This document shows positions 33,800-43,479 of a stretch of 64,000 nucleotides of DNA, piece by piece; the first letter of the stretch is position 1, and every line of letters begins with the position of its first letter. Location: assembly GCA_947359465.1 (NCBI GenBank), contig OX375874.1, positions 96,419,172 to 96,483,171 on the forward strand. Direction: 5' to 3'. The notes below the pieces were generated by a model that searched no databases, was not told the origin of the DNA, and saw only the letters and a program-made list of their open reading frames with translations. The stretch comes from Metellina segmentata. Its lineage: Eukaryota; Arthropoda; Arachnida; Araneae; Tetragnathidae. The position numbers were made by a program, and so were the translations under genes.

Positions 33800-34721
33800 A
33801 CTAGCGCGTCTTTCTAGTAATGGCTCTTCGTTACGTGGACGATTCTATTTAGGACCGTGGGGAGGACAGGCGCCTCAATCCCATGATAGTACTTTACGCA
33901 AGTCCAACTTGATCGGCTAATCGGATCACATGACCTAGATACGTATGTCATCAAGGTTTATAGTTGTTGGCGATTTATCTCTTCCTTTCTGCTTTCTTCT
34001 TTTCTTTTCAGATCCATGGCTATGGGTGGGTAGAGGTGGGAGCCGAAAATTGTATCCTTTTATTATATAAGTTAATAATTATATAAGTTAGTGTTTTATG
34101 TATGCTTTTTGTTACATCAGAATGGTCCTAAGCCAGCGGTGGATACGACACTATCATCCTAAAGCAAAGGGGACGGCAGAGGGGAGGAAAAATATCAGTG
34201 GTACTGAGTTCAGGAGTGGTTTTTAGATTATTTATGTAAAATCAACGGAAGCTTGGAAAAATATGAAAAGGGTATTAAAAATTAGGAAAAGTAAATTTGA
34301 ATGAAAAGGAATTAAATTGGAATTTTTTAAAAATAATTTGGAGGATCTAAAAAATTTTTCGCCAGCTGGGTTCGAACTCGGGAAGTCATCCTCCGCTGCC
34401 GACGCTAATCTGAAGGTGGGTGACTTTAGCCATTAGGCCAGCGTTGCTTCATGAAAAGAGGCTCTTTAAAGTATAAGTACCCTTCCATCAATCATACATT
34501 CCATCAATCTGCTTCAAAAAATCATGGAAGACACAAAAAAAGACTACCAGACAAGTAAATAATCATAGCTCACTGTAGATCAAATGATCAAAACAAGTTA
34601 CGAAAGAATCAAACTGAAGAATCGATTCACTTATCACGAGTTTAATATCTACCGACCTCCCTACGGTCCTAAATAGAATCGTCCACGTAACGAAGAGCCA
34701 TTACTAAAAAGACGCGCTAGT
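33800..34721. mobile_element. Mutator-type (MULE) MITE with 10-bp duplication
   Basis: Inverted ends of about 66 bp start ACTAGCGCGTCTTT and share TCTTCGTTACGTGGACGATT. ATTGCCGAAC flanks both ends exactly (33790-33799, 34722-34731). Long inverted repeats with a 9-11 bp duplication are the Mutator pattern. No transposase is present in its 922 bp. It contains the 146-bp block whose inverse lies at 32.84 kb and a tRNA-like SINE head at 34.4 kb. Confidence 0.8.
34361..34452 (-). repeat. tRNA-like SINE head inside the MULE MITE
   Basis: On the minus strand, TGGCCTAATGGCTAAAG resembles box A and GAGTTCGAACCC is a good box B. The distance between the boxes and the unpaired ends argue against a working tRNA gene. 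The head differs from the SINE-A/B, SINE-C and SINE-D heads. Confidence 0.5.
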
Positions 34722-34731
34722 ATTGCCGAAC

Positions 34732-35162
34732 AGTGGGATAGCAGTTACCATCCATTCTTTCACCAGTTGTCACTGCCCTTTTCGAAACTCGCGGAATGCC
34801 GTTTCTTGTTTGTTTTAATTCCCATCTAAGAAGTCACGGGGGAACACGATTGAATTAGCGAAAGTACAATGAAGTTCCGTGTTTGCCAACTTGTATTTGC
34901 TTTGAATGGTGGGGCGGTCAGAGGAAAGCGCGGCTCACTCTTCCTATGTATCCGATTGGGGAAAAAAAGGTTTTATTTGTTTTAGGGAAGTTATGCCCCG
35001 AAATTAGCCAAGGAATGCGAGTAAAAATAGTTGGCTCAAGCTGCGTGAGACCCCCGCTTTCAGTTGTTGAATTGTTCTGGGCCTAACTAACGCTTGGAAA
35101 CAGGATGTCAAAGGTTTCATTGTTTGAAGGAATATGTACATTGGGATATCAAAGTAAACATC
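34732..35162. other. No recognisable gene
   Basis: A unique-looking stretch of mixed composition without known repeat ends. Confidence 0.3.
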
Positions 35163-35165
35163 TAA

Positions 35166-35328
35166 GGCCCCGTTCACATGAGGCGTTTCAACGCTAGTAT
35201 CTCGAGATTAATATTGGGACCATTAAATTATGTTTATTTATTCCTCTAATTCACGTATCTATCTTTGCGACCTTGAGGAGCGGGACCCTGATAGCCTCGC
35301 GTTTTACGCGCCTCATGTAAACGGGGCC
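35166..35328. mobile_element. Harbinger/Tourist-like MITE
   Basis: A 163-bp element with inverted ends GGCCCCGTTCACATGAGGCG and GGCCCCGTTTACATGAGGCG (one mismatch in 20), flanked by TAA (35163-35165, 35329-35331). A TWA target and GGCC-start termini suit PIF/Harbinger. It is non-coding. Its right side is 3 bp from the left end of the mariner element. Confidence 0.7.
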
Positions 35329-35334
35329 TAAGTA

Positions 35335-36558
35335 TTGAGTCATCCGGAAAGTTCTGCGTGTTTGCAAATCGAAGCTAGATTTGATGTTATTATTTTGCTA
35401 CCGCTGATAAGGAGTGACCTTGATTGAAGCAGCTGTTTAAATTCGGTCCTTTTTGCTTACACTGCATAATTATAGCATGTGTTGTGGCATAATTTTTGTT
35501 TCGCTGCAGTGTTGAGAATGGAGAACCAGAAAGTTCATTTTCGTCACATTATGCTCTTTTATTTTAAGGAAGGAAAAAATGCTAGTCAGACTGCTCGTGA
35601 CATGGGTGCTGTATATGGACATAGTACTGCTTCTGAGGCCACAGTTCGAAGGTGTTAATTATAGCAACGGTCCATAATTATGGCATAATTTTTGTTTCCC
35701 TGCAGTGCTAAGAATGGTGAACCAGAAAGTTCATTTTCGTTATATTATGCTCTTTTATAATAAGAAAGGGAAAAATGCTAGTCAGACTGCTCGTAAAATG
35801 TGTGATGTATGTGGACATAGTACTGCTTCTGAGGCCACAGTTCGAAGGTGTTAATTATAGCAAAGGTCCATAATTATAGCATGTGTTGTGGCATAATTTT
35901 TGTTTCCCTGCAGTGCTAAGAATGGTGAACAAGAAAGTTCATTTTCGTTATATTATGCTCTTTTATATTAAGAAAAGAAAAAATGCTAGTCAGACTGCTC
36001 GTTAAATGTGTGCTGTATAATTATATGGACATAGTGCTGTTTCTGAGGCCACATTTCGAAGGTGGTTTGTTAAATTTAAGGGTGGAAATTTCAGCCTCGA
36101 AGATGATGCCCGCTCTGGACGACCATCCCCCAAAAGTAATGCTTTCTATATGGTGGGACTACAAAGGAATTGTTTTCTATGAATTGCTGCCACACAATCA
36201 GACAATAAATTCGGAAAAATACTGTTCTCAAATAGCAGTATTAAAAGCAGAAATCGAAGAGGCCACCCCATATTCACCAGACCTTGCCCCCTCAGATTTT
36301 CACCTCTTCAGGTCACTTCTTTGAACGGCCTGGAGTTCAATTCTTTGGAGATTGTCAAGCAGCGTCTCGATAACTTCTTTACAAATAAGCCTAATGATTT
36401 TTTTTTTAAATAAAGAAATTTTCCAGCTGCCAGAAAGATGGAAAAAAGTCATAGAACAAAATGGGGCGAATGAGATTCGATGAAATTTTCCTATGTTTTT
36501 GTACTGCTTCGTTGGTATTTATCTTAAAAAAACGCGCATAACTTTCCGGATGTCTCAA
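35335..36558 (+). mobile_element. mariner-like element with triplicated 5' part
   Basis: Inverted ends start TTGAGTCATCCGGAAAGTTC on the left and TTGAGACATCCGGAAAGTTA on the right, flanked by TA (35333-35334, 36559-36560). The 1224-bp body contains three tandem, diverged copies of about 200 bp of 5' leader plus transposase N-terminus (from 35467, 35670 and 35867). These are followed by discontinuous catalytic-domain pieces. The triplication hides an internal deletion, since overall length is close to normal. Confidence 0.85.
35507..36440 (+). pseudogene. mariner transposase, triplicated N-terminus, broken
   Basis: Each repeat encodes a version of NQKVHFRYIMLFY, NASQTARKM and GHSTASEAT, the first helix-turn-helix of a mariner transposase. 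Only the third continues to RRWFVKFKGGNFSLEDDARS. A deletion then joins to VMLSIWWDYKGIVFYELLPH and NSEKYCSQ. A further join leads to YSPDLAPSDFHLFRSL, which carries the last catalytic Asp region. The segment with the first catalytic Asp is missing. It is non-functional. Confidence 0.8.
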
Positions 36559-36560
36559 TA

Positions 36561-37440
36561 TTATTTCGATTTGTTCACGCAAATAAGTTTTTGTCTACCT
36601 TTTGCTTTGTTGAAGTTGTACTTCTACAGGCTCAAAGCCCATGGAAGACTACTTGACCGGAGTGATAGGTTGAGTTCGATTCTCGTCATTGCCTCGGTCA
36701 GGTTTGTTGCTTGGGGTTTCCTGGTTTTGCCCTGTCGACCCAAAAGTGGATAGATTACATTCTGTCTTGTAGGTGGCACAGGTTCGATTCTTGTACCTTA
36801 GACTGGGTGTAATCATTGTGTCAGGTAAACTTTCCTTAAACGTTTATGTCCATTTCTTGACGTTATGTGTCCTGATAGCTTGATCAAATACGGCCTTTGC
36901 TCCCTATAAAACCCAACCAACTACTCTAAGCCCATATCTAGTAAGTTCGATGTCGCAGGACTAATGTTTGACCAGTGTGTAGTTTGCTCAAGGCAAGGCG
37001 CACTTTGATCAGATATGCAGCACGAACATCCGATATAAGAACGCGTATTCTTTCTCTCTTGAAGATTCGTTGGAGCGCACGCGCGCATGTCAGGTGTGTG
37101 TCGCGTGTTGGAAGGCGATCAGAGTGCGACTTGCCTTAAAATACTTTAAGATGTCATATGCTCCTTGTCAATTTGTTGAATTCCTTCCTAGAAGCGTCCC
37201 TGTAACCAGCTAACATACAGAAATATGTTAGGCAAATCCGATTATATAATTGCCTTTATTTGCGATTATATAATTGCTAACAGCTTTTGACAAGTAGATA
37301 TTTCAGTCTTTTGATTTTTAAATTCATCTAGATCTCTGACGAGAATGAATTTTTACTGCCTATAATTTCCAGTTAATCTATCATAGGATAAGACCAGTAA
37401 CATTCTTGGTACAATGTAGTTTCACCGGCTCTGGTATGAA
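36561..37440. other. Largely unique DNA with one SINE-C copy
   Basis: Apart from the SINE-C copy at about 36.65-36.92 kb, I see only short frames and AT-rich stretches. Confidence 0.3.
36650..36920 (+). mobile_element. SINE-C copy with duplicated head
   Basis: Two box B-like sites are seen, GAGTTCGATTCTCGTC at 36673 and CAGGTTCGATTCTTGTA at 36780. They are followed by AAACTTTCCTTAAACG, TTTCTTGACGTTATGTGT, a TTGATCAAATACGGCC block and CCCTATAAAACCCAACCAAC. The second head plus tail is a full SINE-C; the first may be a second partial head. Confidence 0.55.
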
Positions 37441-37444
37441 AATA

Positions 37445-37765
37445 GGGGTCGTGGCAGCCCGGTTAGGATGAGTAACGGTTTGCCACCGCAGGGTTGCGGG
37501 TTCGAATCCAACCAAAAACCGTCGTGTACGAAGGGGTGTGGCACGCGTTAAATCAGTCACGGCCTGAAATGTCGTCACGTTGGCGTGGTGCGGAAAGTTT
37601 GGAGAGTGGGGTGCCGGCTCAAGTGTCACCTCGTCATCCAACCGTGGTTTAAAATTACGTGTTGTCCTGGGATATTTCCCTTCGGGGGTTGATCCTGGAC
37701 CGTCGCCAATAGCCCATTCTTTTGCTTCCGTGCGACGTTAATTGAAATACCTACCTAATATCGAC
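37445..37765 (+). mobile_element. SINE-D, full copy
   Basis: A tRNA-like head, GTCGTGGCAGCCCGGTTAGG ... GGGTTGCGGGTTCGAATCC, is unlike that of SINE-A/B. It is joined to a body that matches SINE-B: GTTTGGAGAGTGGGGTGCC, CCTCGTCATC, AAAATTACGTGTTGTCCTGG, TTGATCCTGGACCGTCG and CGTGCGACGTTAATT. The tail is ACCTACCTA. SINE-B and SINE-D are therefore head-swapped relatives. Confidence 0.75.
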
Positions 37766-37770
37766 ATTAT

Positions 37771-38316
37771 GCCGACCAACCGATCTAGTGGTTAAGGCGT
37801 TGTCTTCTGGATCGGAAGGTTTCTGGTTAGAAATCCGGGGTCAGGGCACGGATGTAATTGTGCTGTCCTTAGTTAGGGGTAATGATGGTCGCCCATTGGG
37901 TGCTCCTACACAAGTGACCATAGCTTCCGCCGACCAACCGGTATAGTGGTTAAGGTGTTAGCCGCTAGATCCGAAGGTTCCTGGTTCGAATCCGGGTCCG
38001 GGCATGGATGTTTGTAAGCGTATGGTGTAGAGGCGGCTGGTGCACCTTAAATCTGTCGTGGCCGAAAGTCCTCACGTTGGGTTGGCGTGGAAGTTTGGAG
38101 AGTGGAGTGCCAGCTCAGGTGTTGCTTTGTCATGTGACCGTGGTTCAAAATTACGAGGTGTTATCCTCGGATCTTTCCCTTAAGGGACTGCTCCCGGACC
38201 GTCGTCAATTGCCCGTTGTGCTGCTCTAGTACGACGTTAACTAAAATTACCATTACCATAGCTTCCGGTCTTGTAGTGGCCTATGATTAGCAATCGAGTA
38301 CCTGCCATAGTTTTAA
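37771..38316 (+). mobile_element. SINE-A copy split by a SINE-B
   Basis: The head GCCGACCAACCGATCTAGTG and body up to GTGACCATAGCTTCC run from 37771 to 37928. They resume at 38267 with GGTCTTGTAGTGGCCTATGA and AGCAATCGAGTACCTGCC. Rejoined, it is collinear with the SINE-A at 15489. It is older than the SINE-B inserted in it. Confidence 0.85.
37929..38254 (+). mobile_element. SINE-B, full length, nested, 12-bp target duplication
   Basis: A 326-bp copy bounded by exact ACCATAGCTTCC repeats (37917-37928, 38255-38266). The head GCCGACCAACCGGTATAGTG contains box A and box B (GGTTCGAATCC). The body contains GTAGAGGCGGCTGGTGCACC, CCTCACGTTGGGTTGGCGTG, TCGGATCTTTCCCTTAAGG and CTAGTACGACGTTAAC. It ends in an AAAATTACCATT tail. 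This copy fixes the family's limits. Confidence 0.93.
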
Positions 38317-39488
38317 AAAAATCCTTAAATCAAGCGAATTATGAGCTGTCAAAATCCAATTTTGTCTTGAGTTTTGGGAGAAATTGAAACGCAAAAGGCC
38401 GAAACACTTAAAAAAAATGAATACTTGTGGAAGGTTGTTCTGAACAAGCCAAATCGGATTTGTTTTGCAAAAATTGCTATCATATTTCTCTTTTATTTTT
38501 CTGGTTCTGTCATGGAAGAACTTACAAAGGGAAATGCTCCTCTCTTTATCACCGTTGCCTGGAGACTCGGCGCAGCGACGAAAATCTATTCGCCGAAAGA
38601 AACAAAACGTCTCCACCAAGAGGAAAAAGTTCGGAACTTGTAGGCTTAACCCGATTTTTGTTTCAGGGAGACATAAGCAACATTCTGTTACCTTTTCTGC
38701 CATGTTGGGGATAGTTTCTCTTTTTACCATTAATCTCGAAAGGAGTTTTGTTTGCAGTGCACGGGGATGAAAAGGAGGGGAAAAACAAAAGCCTGGAAGA
38801 GGAAATCCAACAAAAGCACCTCCGCTTGTCTTGTGTGGAGAAGATTTCTCGCTCACAATGGCCCTGTAACCTCTCGAAAACACACAAAGATTTGTGATTT
38901 ATTAAGCGTTTTTAAGATAAGGGGGACATTTTTATGCTTTCGATCCGCAGGATGGAACAATCAATCTTGTTTTCTTCTATGGACAGGCTTAAAACTTTTT
39001 CTTGTCTTACCGAAAGCAAAAGGCTTCTAAATTTTTTTTTGTATTTCCCGACTTTCTTCTGTTTTTATCCGCAAGTCCTTTGTTCTTTTATTGTTATAAT
39101 TTTAACTTTTGAACTTGCTGTCTTGCATAAGATAGCATGGCGATCGATCGTTGCTTTTTCGGTTGAACACCGGAGTCGGATTTTTAGCGATTTTGGGCCC
39201 ATGGGCGCTTTTGATCTGAATTGAAAAACAGTTAAATTCCTTTCAAATGCCGAGAAAACCACTTCAATATCGTATCATTTCATGTGTTGTGTAAACTTAG
39301 ATAACAAAGACCTCAGACCTAAAGTTATTTCCTTTCTAAGGTAGAATTTGAATGGATAGTTTGTGTTTTTATCTTTGTCTATTTATCGATTTTGTTTGAA
39401 GACGTTTCCCATTCATTGTCTATTTATAGATTACATTTGAAAGACTATTGATTTTTTCTTCACAGTAGAAAATGTCTTGGAATGATTA
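38317..39488. other. Unique block of mixed composition, no gene recognised
   Basis: A minus-strand frame of 198 codons (38287-38883) and several overlapping plus-strand frames are open together. They contain no known domain, and one end lies in SINE-A sequence. I treat them as chance frames in balanced-composition DNA. Confidence 0.3.
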
Positions 39489-39490
39489 TA

Positions 39491-39776
39491 CACAGTCCAG
39501 TCACATTAATGTGACCACCACCTACTTTCGACGTCACCGTGAAATAACCAATAACAAAAGGCAGGTGGCAGCACATTGCAGTGGAGTGTATATAAAGGAT
39601 GTCCTAGGGCATCGGAAAGCATTTCAATCGTTGGCGTAATGCAGAACCGTAGCGATTTATCCGACGTCCAAAAGGGCATGATTATTGGCTTTTGGGCCAA
39701 GTGTGGAAGCATTTCTCTGCCAAATGTAATTATTCTGGCTTTTGACAGGTGGTCACATTAATGTGACTGGACTGTG
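39491..39776. mobile_element. Tc1-derived MITE, 286 bp
   Basis: The same ends as the 25.5 kb Tc1 element (CACAGTCCAGTCACATTAAT), flanked by TA (39489-39490, 39777-39778). The left 230 bp match the 5' leader and start of the transposase (SISIVGVMQNRSDLSDVQKG). It then jumps to the terminal 40 bp. Nearly all of the transposase is deleted. Confidence 0.9.
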
Positions 39777-39778
39777 TA

Positions 39779-41180
39779 TATGTATGTAAAAGTGACCTCA
39801 AACCAATTACTCATTGTTGATCAACATAATTTTGAATCTTCTTGATTTTTATCATCAAGATCGATCGTCATTCATCTTCAAGTCAGATTTTTATTTAAAA
39901 AAATTTAATCGAATTAATTAAAAACCCTTTATTGTCTTTGATATTTTTCATGTCTGAACACTATTCACATTTCTAATTTTTAAATTTGGGATTTCTTTTT
40001 TTAGTATATGAAGGCATGTCTAATTGCCTGATCTAGGGATTTTATCTTTACACTGCTTTTTTATTATTTCACCTTGTATTTGGAGTAACTTATAAGTGTT
40101 TTACTTTCCGTTTCAAAACCAAAATATCCATCGCTCCAATCATGAATAAACTCTTAAACTCCATCCGAAAAAATAATTTTATAAAATGAAGTTCTTTTTA
40201 TACTTTTCACAGCCCTTCAGATTGAATAAGGGCGTTTCTCTTGTTGCTTATTTATTATCCCTGGATTATTTAAAATGGAATGCTGTACCGTTGCCCTCTT
40301 ATTCTCAAGCCTCGAATTTTTTGAGTACCAGAATTTCAGACTGGGCAAATTCGTTCATTTTATTTGGAAATGGTTGCATGAACATGAATAATTAATTTGT
40401 GTGCTGGATTATCTTAAGCGATAGGAACGCAAAAAAAGCTTCCTTGGAGTGAAAAACCTCTTTGCTATGTCCGTAATCTCGGGATCTTTCACGGGAAGCT
40501 GGTCTTCTCCCATGTCTCTTCCTAATTCGATTCGAAAAAAAAGGCTCTAACTCTTCAGTTCTTTTTCACTTTTAAAAACTCATTTCGTTTCAGGCATCTG
40601 AAAATCGCTTCCTGTTTTATAAAATTTCTATATGAAAAATGTTTTTCTCTTGCTCAGTTTCCACGAATCGCAGCTGATGCATACGATTGAACGTTTGGAG
40701 GTTTATTTTGTGTATGATTCATTGTTTGTTTCGTAATGATTCAGGTGGGGTTGTGTTTTTGTTGCCGAAATTTGCCGGATATTTATTGCTGAGGGTTATC
40801 AACAAGAACAGGCCGTATATAGCCAAACCAGAATCACTGCGGTCCACTTCGATGAGGTACAATATTCCCTCTGGCATCGATCGACCTTTTAATGAAATAA
40901 AATGAGGCTGGTAACATCTCAGAAGAGTAAGATGGCCAATCGGCTCAAGTCGATTCGTGTCATATATAACCGAGTGCAGACTAGAATGTTTAAATCATTC
41001 TGGATAATCGCTTTGATAAATAATAATTTGTTAAACTTTATCCTATCTTTTTTTTTTTTTTTTGGTTCTGATTTTTTTTTGTTTATGTTTTTGTCTTTTT
41101 TTAAAGTTTTTGATTTCTCATTTTGTTCTGTGTCACATTTTCAAACTTTGTCATCCTCTTCTTTTGTCATTTTGTGCTTA
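39779..41180. other. AT-rich and unique DNA, no gene recognised
   Basis: Includes a T-rich run at 41048-41110. The sequence around 40430-40560 and 40660-40930 is of mixed composition. No protein domain or repeat end is recognised. Confidence 0.3.
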
Positions 41181-41189
41181 CACGTTTTG

Positions 41190-41371
41190 CCCTTCACTTG
41201 ACTTTTCCCTTCTGTGTACTTAAATGTTTACGTATGTAATGTGGATTGCTTAGCTCTCTTTTATCCCAGAATCTCCTCCGTATTTCGGACTATACAGCTA
41301 AAAGCCGCACAGGTGAAACAGTGTCCGCCTACGGCGTCCAATTCAATCCAATCCAATCTTTTCCCCACAGA
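41190..41371 (+). repeat. Probable LINE 3' end with CAATC tail
   Basis: The segment ends in AATTCAATCCAATCCAATC, the same tail type as the I-like LINE at 32.8 kb. Upstream lies a short 3' untranslated-like piece without coding sequence. The 5' limit is not clear. Confidence 0.45.
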
Positions 41372-41790
41372 AACATTACAAATCTTCAAACCAAGCGACA
41401 GGAAGAAATAGCATGAAGCAGTGTACACATGCTTCGTCTATTTCAGGTCAATGCTCTGAAGCCATGTATGAAGTAAATTCTTTCAAAAGTGAGGCATAAA
41501 ATTTTGTAATGTTTATTTCATTTACTAGTATCGTCAAATAATTGCATCTTAAGATGATTGCTTTTCTGTGGCATCACTAATTTTTGGATCTGTTTCAGTA
41601 TTTTTAAAAAAATATTCTACACCTGTGTATCTGGCTTCATGGCCACTAATCGACAAGCAACCCAATAGAAGTCTGAAGTGATAAAATATGTTTAAAAGAC
41701 ACTTCCTACAGTATTTACAATTGTATTCTGAAATATTAGGGCAGTCCTTGAAGTGGCCTCTAATCATTTCGTCTAGTACTCACAGACAGC

Positions 41791-42879
41791 TAGGGATTGA
41801 TTGCTATTCGATCCGGCGGATCTGGTAATCCGGAGGATCCGGCATCATTTGGCTACCTACCGGAACCAGCAAGATCTATCAAATCCGGTCCGGATCCGAT
41901 AAACCCGAATTTTTAAAAAAATTAAATAATCGATTATTCAAACCCAACTTTAAAGTCGCAAAATTGTTTATTAAACAATCGATTGTGAATGAATCGATTT
42001 TATATTTTTCAATCATCAGTTTGGAGAATTCTAGCAAAAAAAAAAAAAAAAATGAAATTATAAATAATACTTTTTTTAATCAAGAGGAATTAGAAAATAA
42101 AAATCTGCAAGGGAATGAAGACTAATGCAAAAAGACAAACTTTAGAAAAGAAACAGATTTTGAGAAAATACTGAAGAAAGAAAAGACTTCATATGAAATG
42201 GAGTCAAAGGAAAATAATTGTCTCTTATATGACTACTTAATGACGGTTAAACCAATTAGTGTGGAAGCTGAGAGGGCCTTCTCGGCCGCTGGTTATATTT
42301 GCAGTTCATTGAGAAGTAGGTTGGGGGATGACACAATTAAAACGATTTGTTTCCTTAGAGCGTTCTTTCAAACTTTTTCAAATTTTTTCAAACTCAAAAG
42401 TGATTTTCATTACTATATAACTTCGATTTAAGCAATTAAGAAGAATTAAGAGTTCCCTTGTTTGTAAGGTTGACCAAAAACTGCTAAAGATTAGATTTTT
42501 ATATTAGTATGAGACAAAGTTGAGTACAATTTATGTCATTTGCTCAACGACATTAGAGATAGAGGCTACTTAATTTTAGATAAATAGAGAAGTACTACGT
42601 GTAAAAAAAACTGATGTCTTTTGGTGTGGAAACTAGTAAGACTGATCATCATCAATCGTTTAATACTAGTAGTACTAGTAGTGTTACTATAATTAATTGT
42701 TGGTGATTGATTTCCTACCTGTGGATAATTAATAATAAAGTAGATTTTCTAATGCTAAAATAAACGTTTTGTTCGTCAGTTTGGAATAATATCCTTTTTA
42801 CCTACTTTCACTCAGTCGATTTTGGAAAGATAGACTTATTAACAAAGTACCAATCCGACCGGATTAGTGTCAATCCCTA
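41791..42879 (+). mobile_element. hAT element, internally deleted, 8-bp duplication
   Basis: Inverted ends TAGGGATTGA / TCAATCCCTA with repeated TCCGG-rich subterminal motifs. The flanking 8-bp duplication CAGACAGC is exact (41783-41790, 42880-42887). The 1089-bp body holds only the C-terminal dimerisation part of the transposase. It abuts a SINE-B copy on its right. Confidence 0.92.
42130..42431 (+). pseudogene. hAT transposase C-terminal dimerisation domain
   Basis: The frame includes YLMTVKPISVEAERAFSAAG, then GYICSSLRSRLGDDTIKT and ICFLRAFF. This is the hAT C-terminal dimerisation region, as in BED zinc-finger hAT proteins. The catalytic RNase H-like fold and DNA-binding domain are absent. 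An ATG at 42198 opens a 77-codon frame; homology probably begins slightly upstream. Confidence 0.8.
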
Positions 42880-42888
42880 CAGACAGCT

Positions 42889-43182
42889 AATCCCGGTACT
42901 CCAGGGTCTGGTGGTTAAGGGTGTTAACTTCAGATCGAAGTGTTCCTGGTTCGAATCCGGGTCAGTGCATGGATGTTTGTAAGCGTATGGTGTCTGTCGT
43001 GGCCGAAAGTCCTCACGTTGGGTTGGTGTGGAAGTTTGGAGCGCGGGGTGCCCGCTCAGGTGTTGCCTCGTCATCTGACCGTGGCTCAAAATTCCGTGGT
43101 GTTGTCCTCGGATCTTTCCCTTAAGGGATTGATCCCTGATCGTCGTCAGGTGCCCGTTGTGTTGCTCTAGTACGACGTTAAA
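42889..43182 (+). mobile_element. SINE-B copy with altered head
   Basis: The head is CCAGGGTCTGGTGGTTAAGG with box B GGTTCGAATCC. The body has GCATGGATGTTTGTAAGCGT, CCTCACGTTGGGTTGGTGTG, GATCTTTCCCTTAAGGGATT and CTAGTACGACGTTA. A short deletion removes the GTAGAGGCGG segment. It adjoins the hAT element, whose target it may have been. Confidence 0.8.
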
Positions 43183-43194
43183 AAAGCCACTTTG

Positions 43195-43345
43195 TTTTGT
43201 TTCTCGAGCAAAATAAACCACGACAGCCGTCTGTATTGCCCATTCTCCACCGTATTCTGTCCGTCTAAGTTGACTCCTCTGGTCTCTGTTAAGACGGCCG
43301 ACTAGTTATGCCCGCGGCATCATGACGTATCACAGCTGCTCTGTT
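43195..43345 (+). repeat. Dispersed repeat shared with the 20.1 kb hAT element
   Basis: ATTCTGTCCGTCTAAGTTGA, CCTCTGGTCTCTGTTAAGAC and CATCATGACGTATCACAGC match 20352-20430. TAAACCACGACAGCCGTCTG matches 20739-20760. The two blocks are in a different order and spacing in the hAT element. Confidence 0.6.
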
Positions 43346-43479
43346 TTCTTAGAAAACCGCAGATTCCACCTCTGTCAATTGATCAGATTGTTCATTGCCA
43401 AAAATACATCTGACATGGGCTGCCCGAGTGATGTCAGTTGCCTACTCATGGTGCTCGCTGTTCTCGGGGGCTGTCGTGG

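Noticed and set aside
34361..34452. Possible tRNA gene on the minus strand
   Set aside because: Spacing between box A and box B is too long and no cloverleaf can be drawn; a SINE head is more likely.
38287..38883. 198-codon minus-strand open frame
   Set aside because: It begins in balanced-composition DNA and ends in SINE-A sequence. Several frames on the other strand are open too, and no domain is recognisable.
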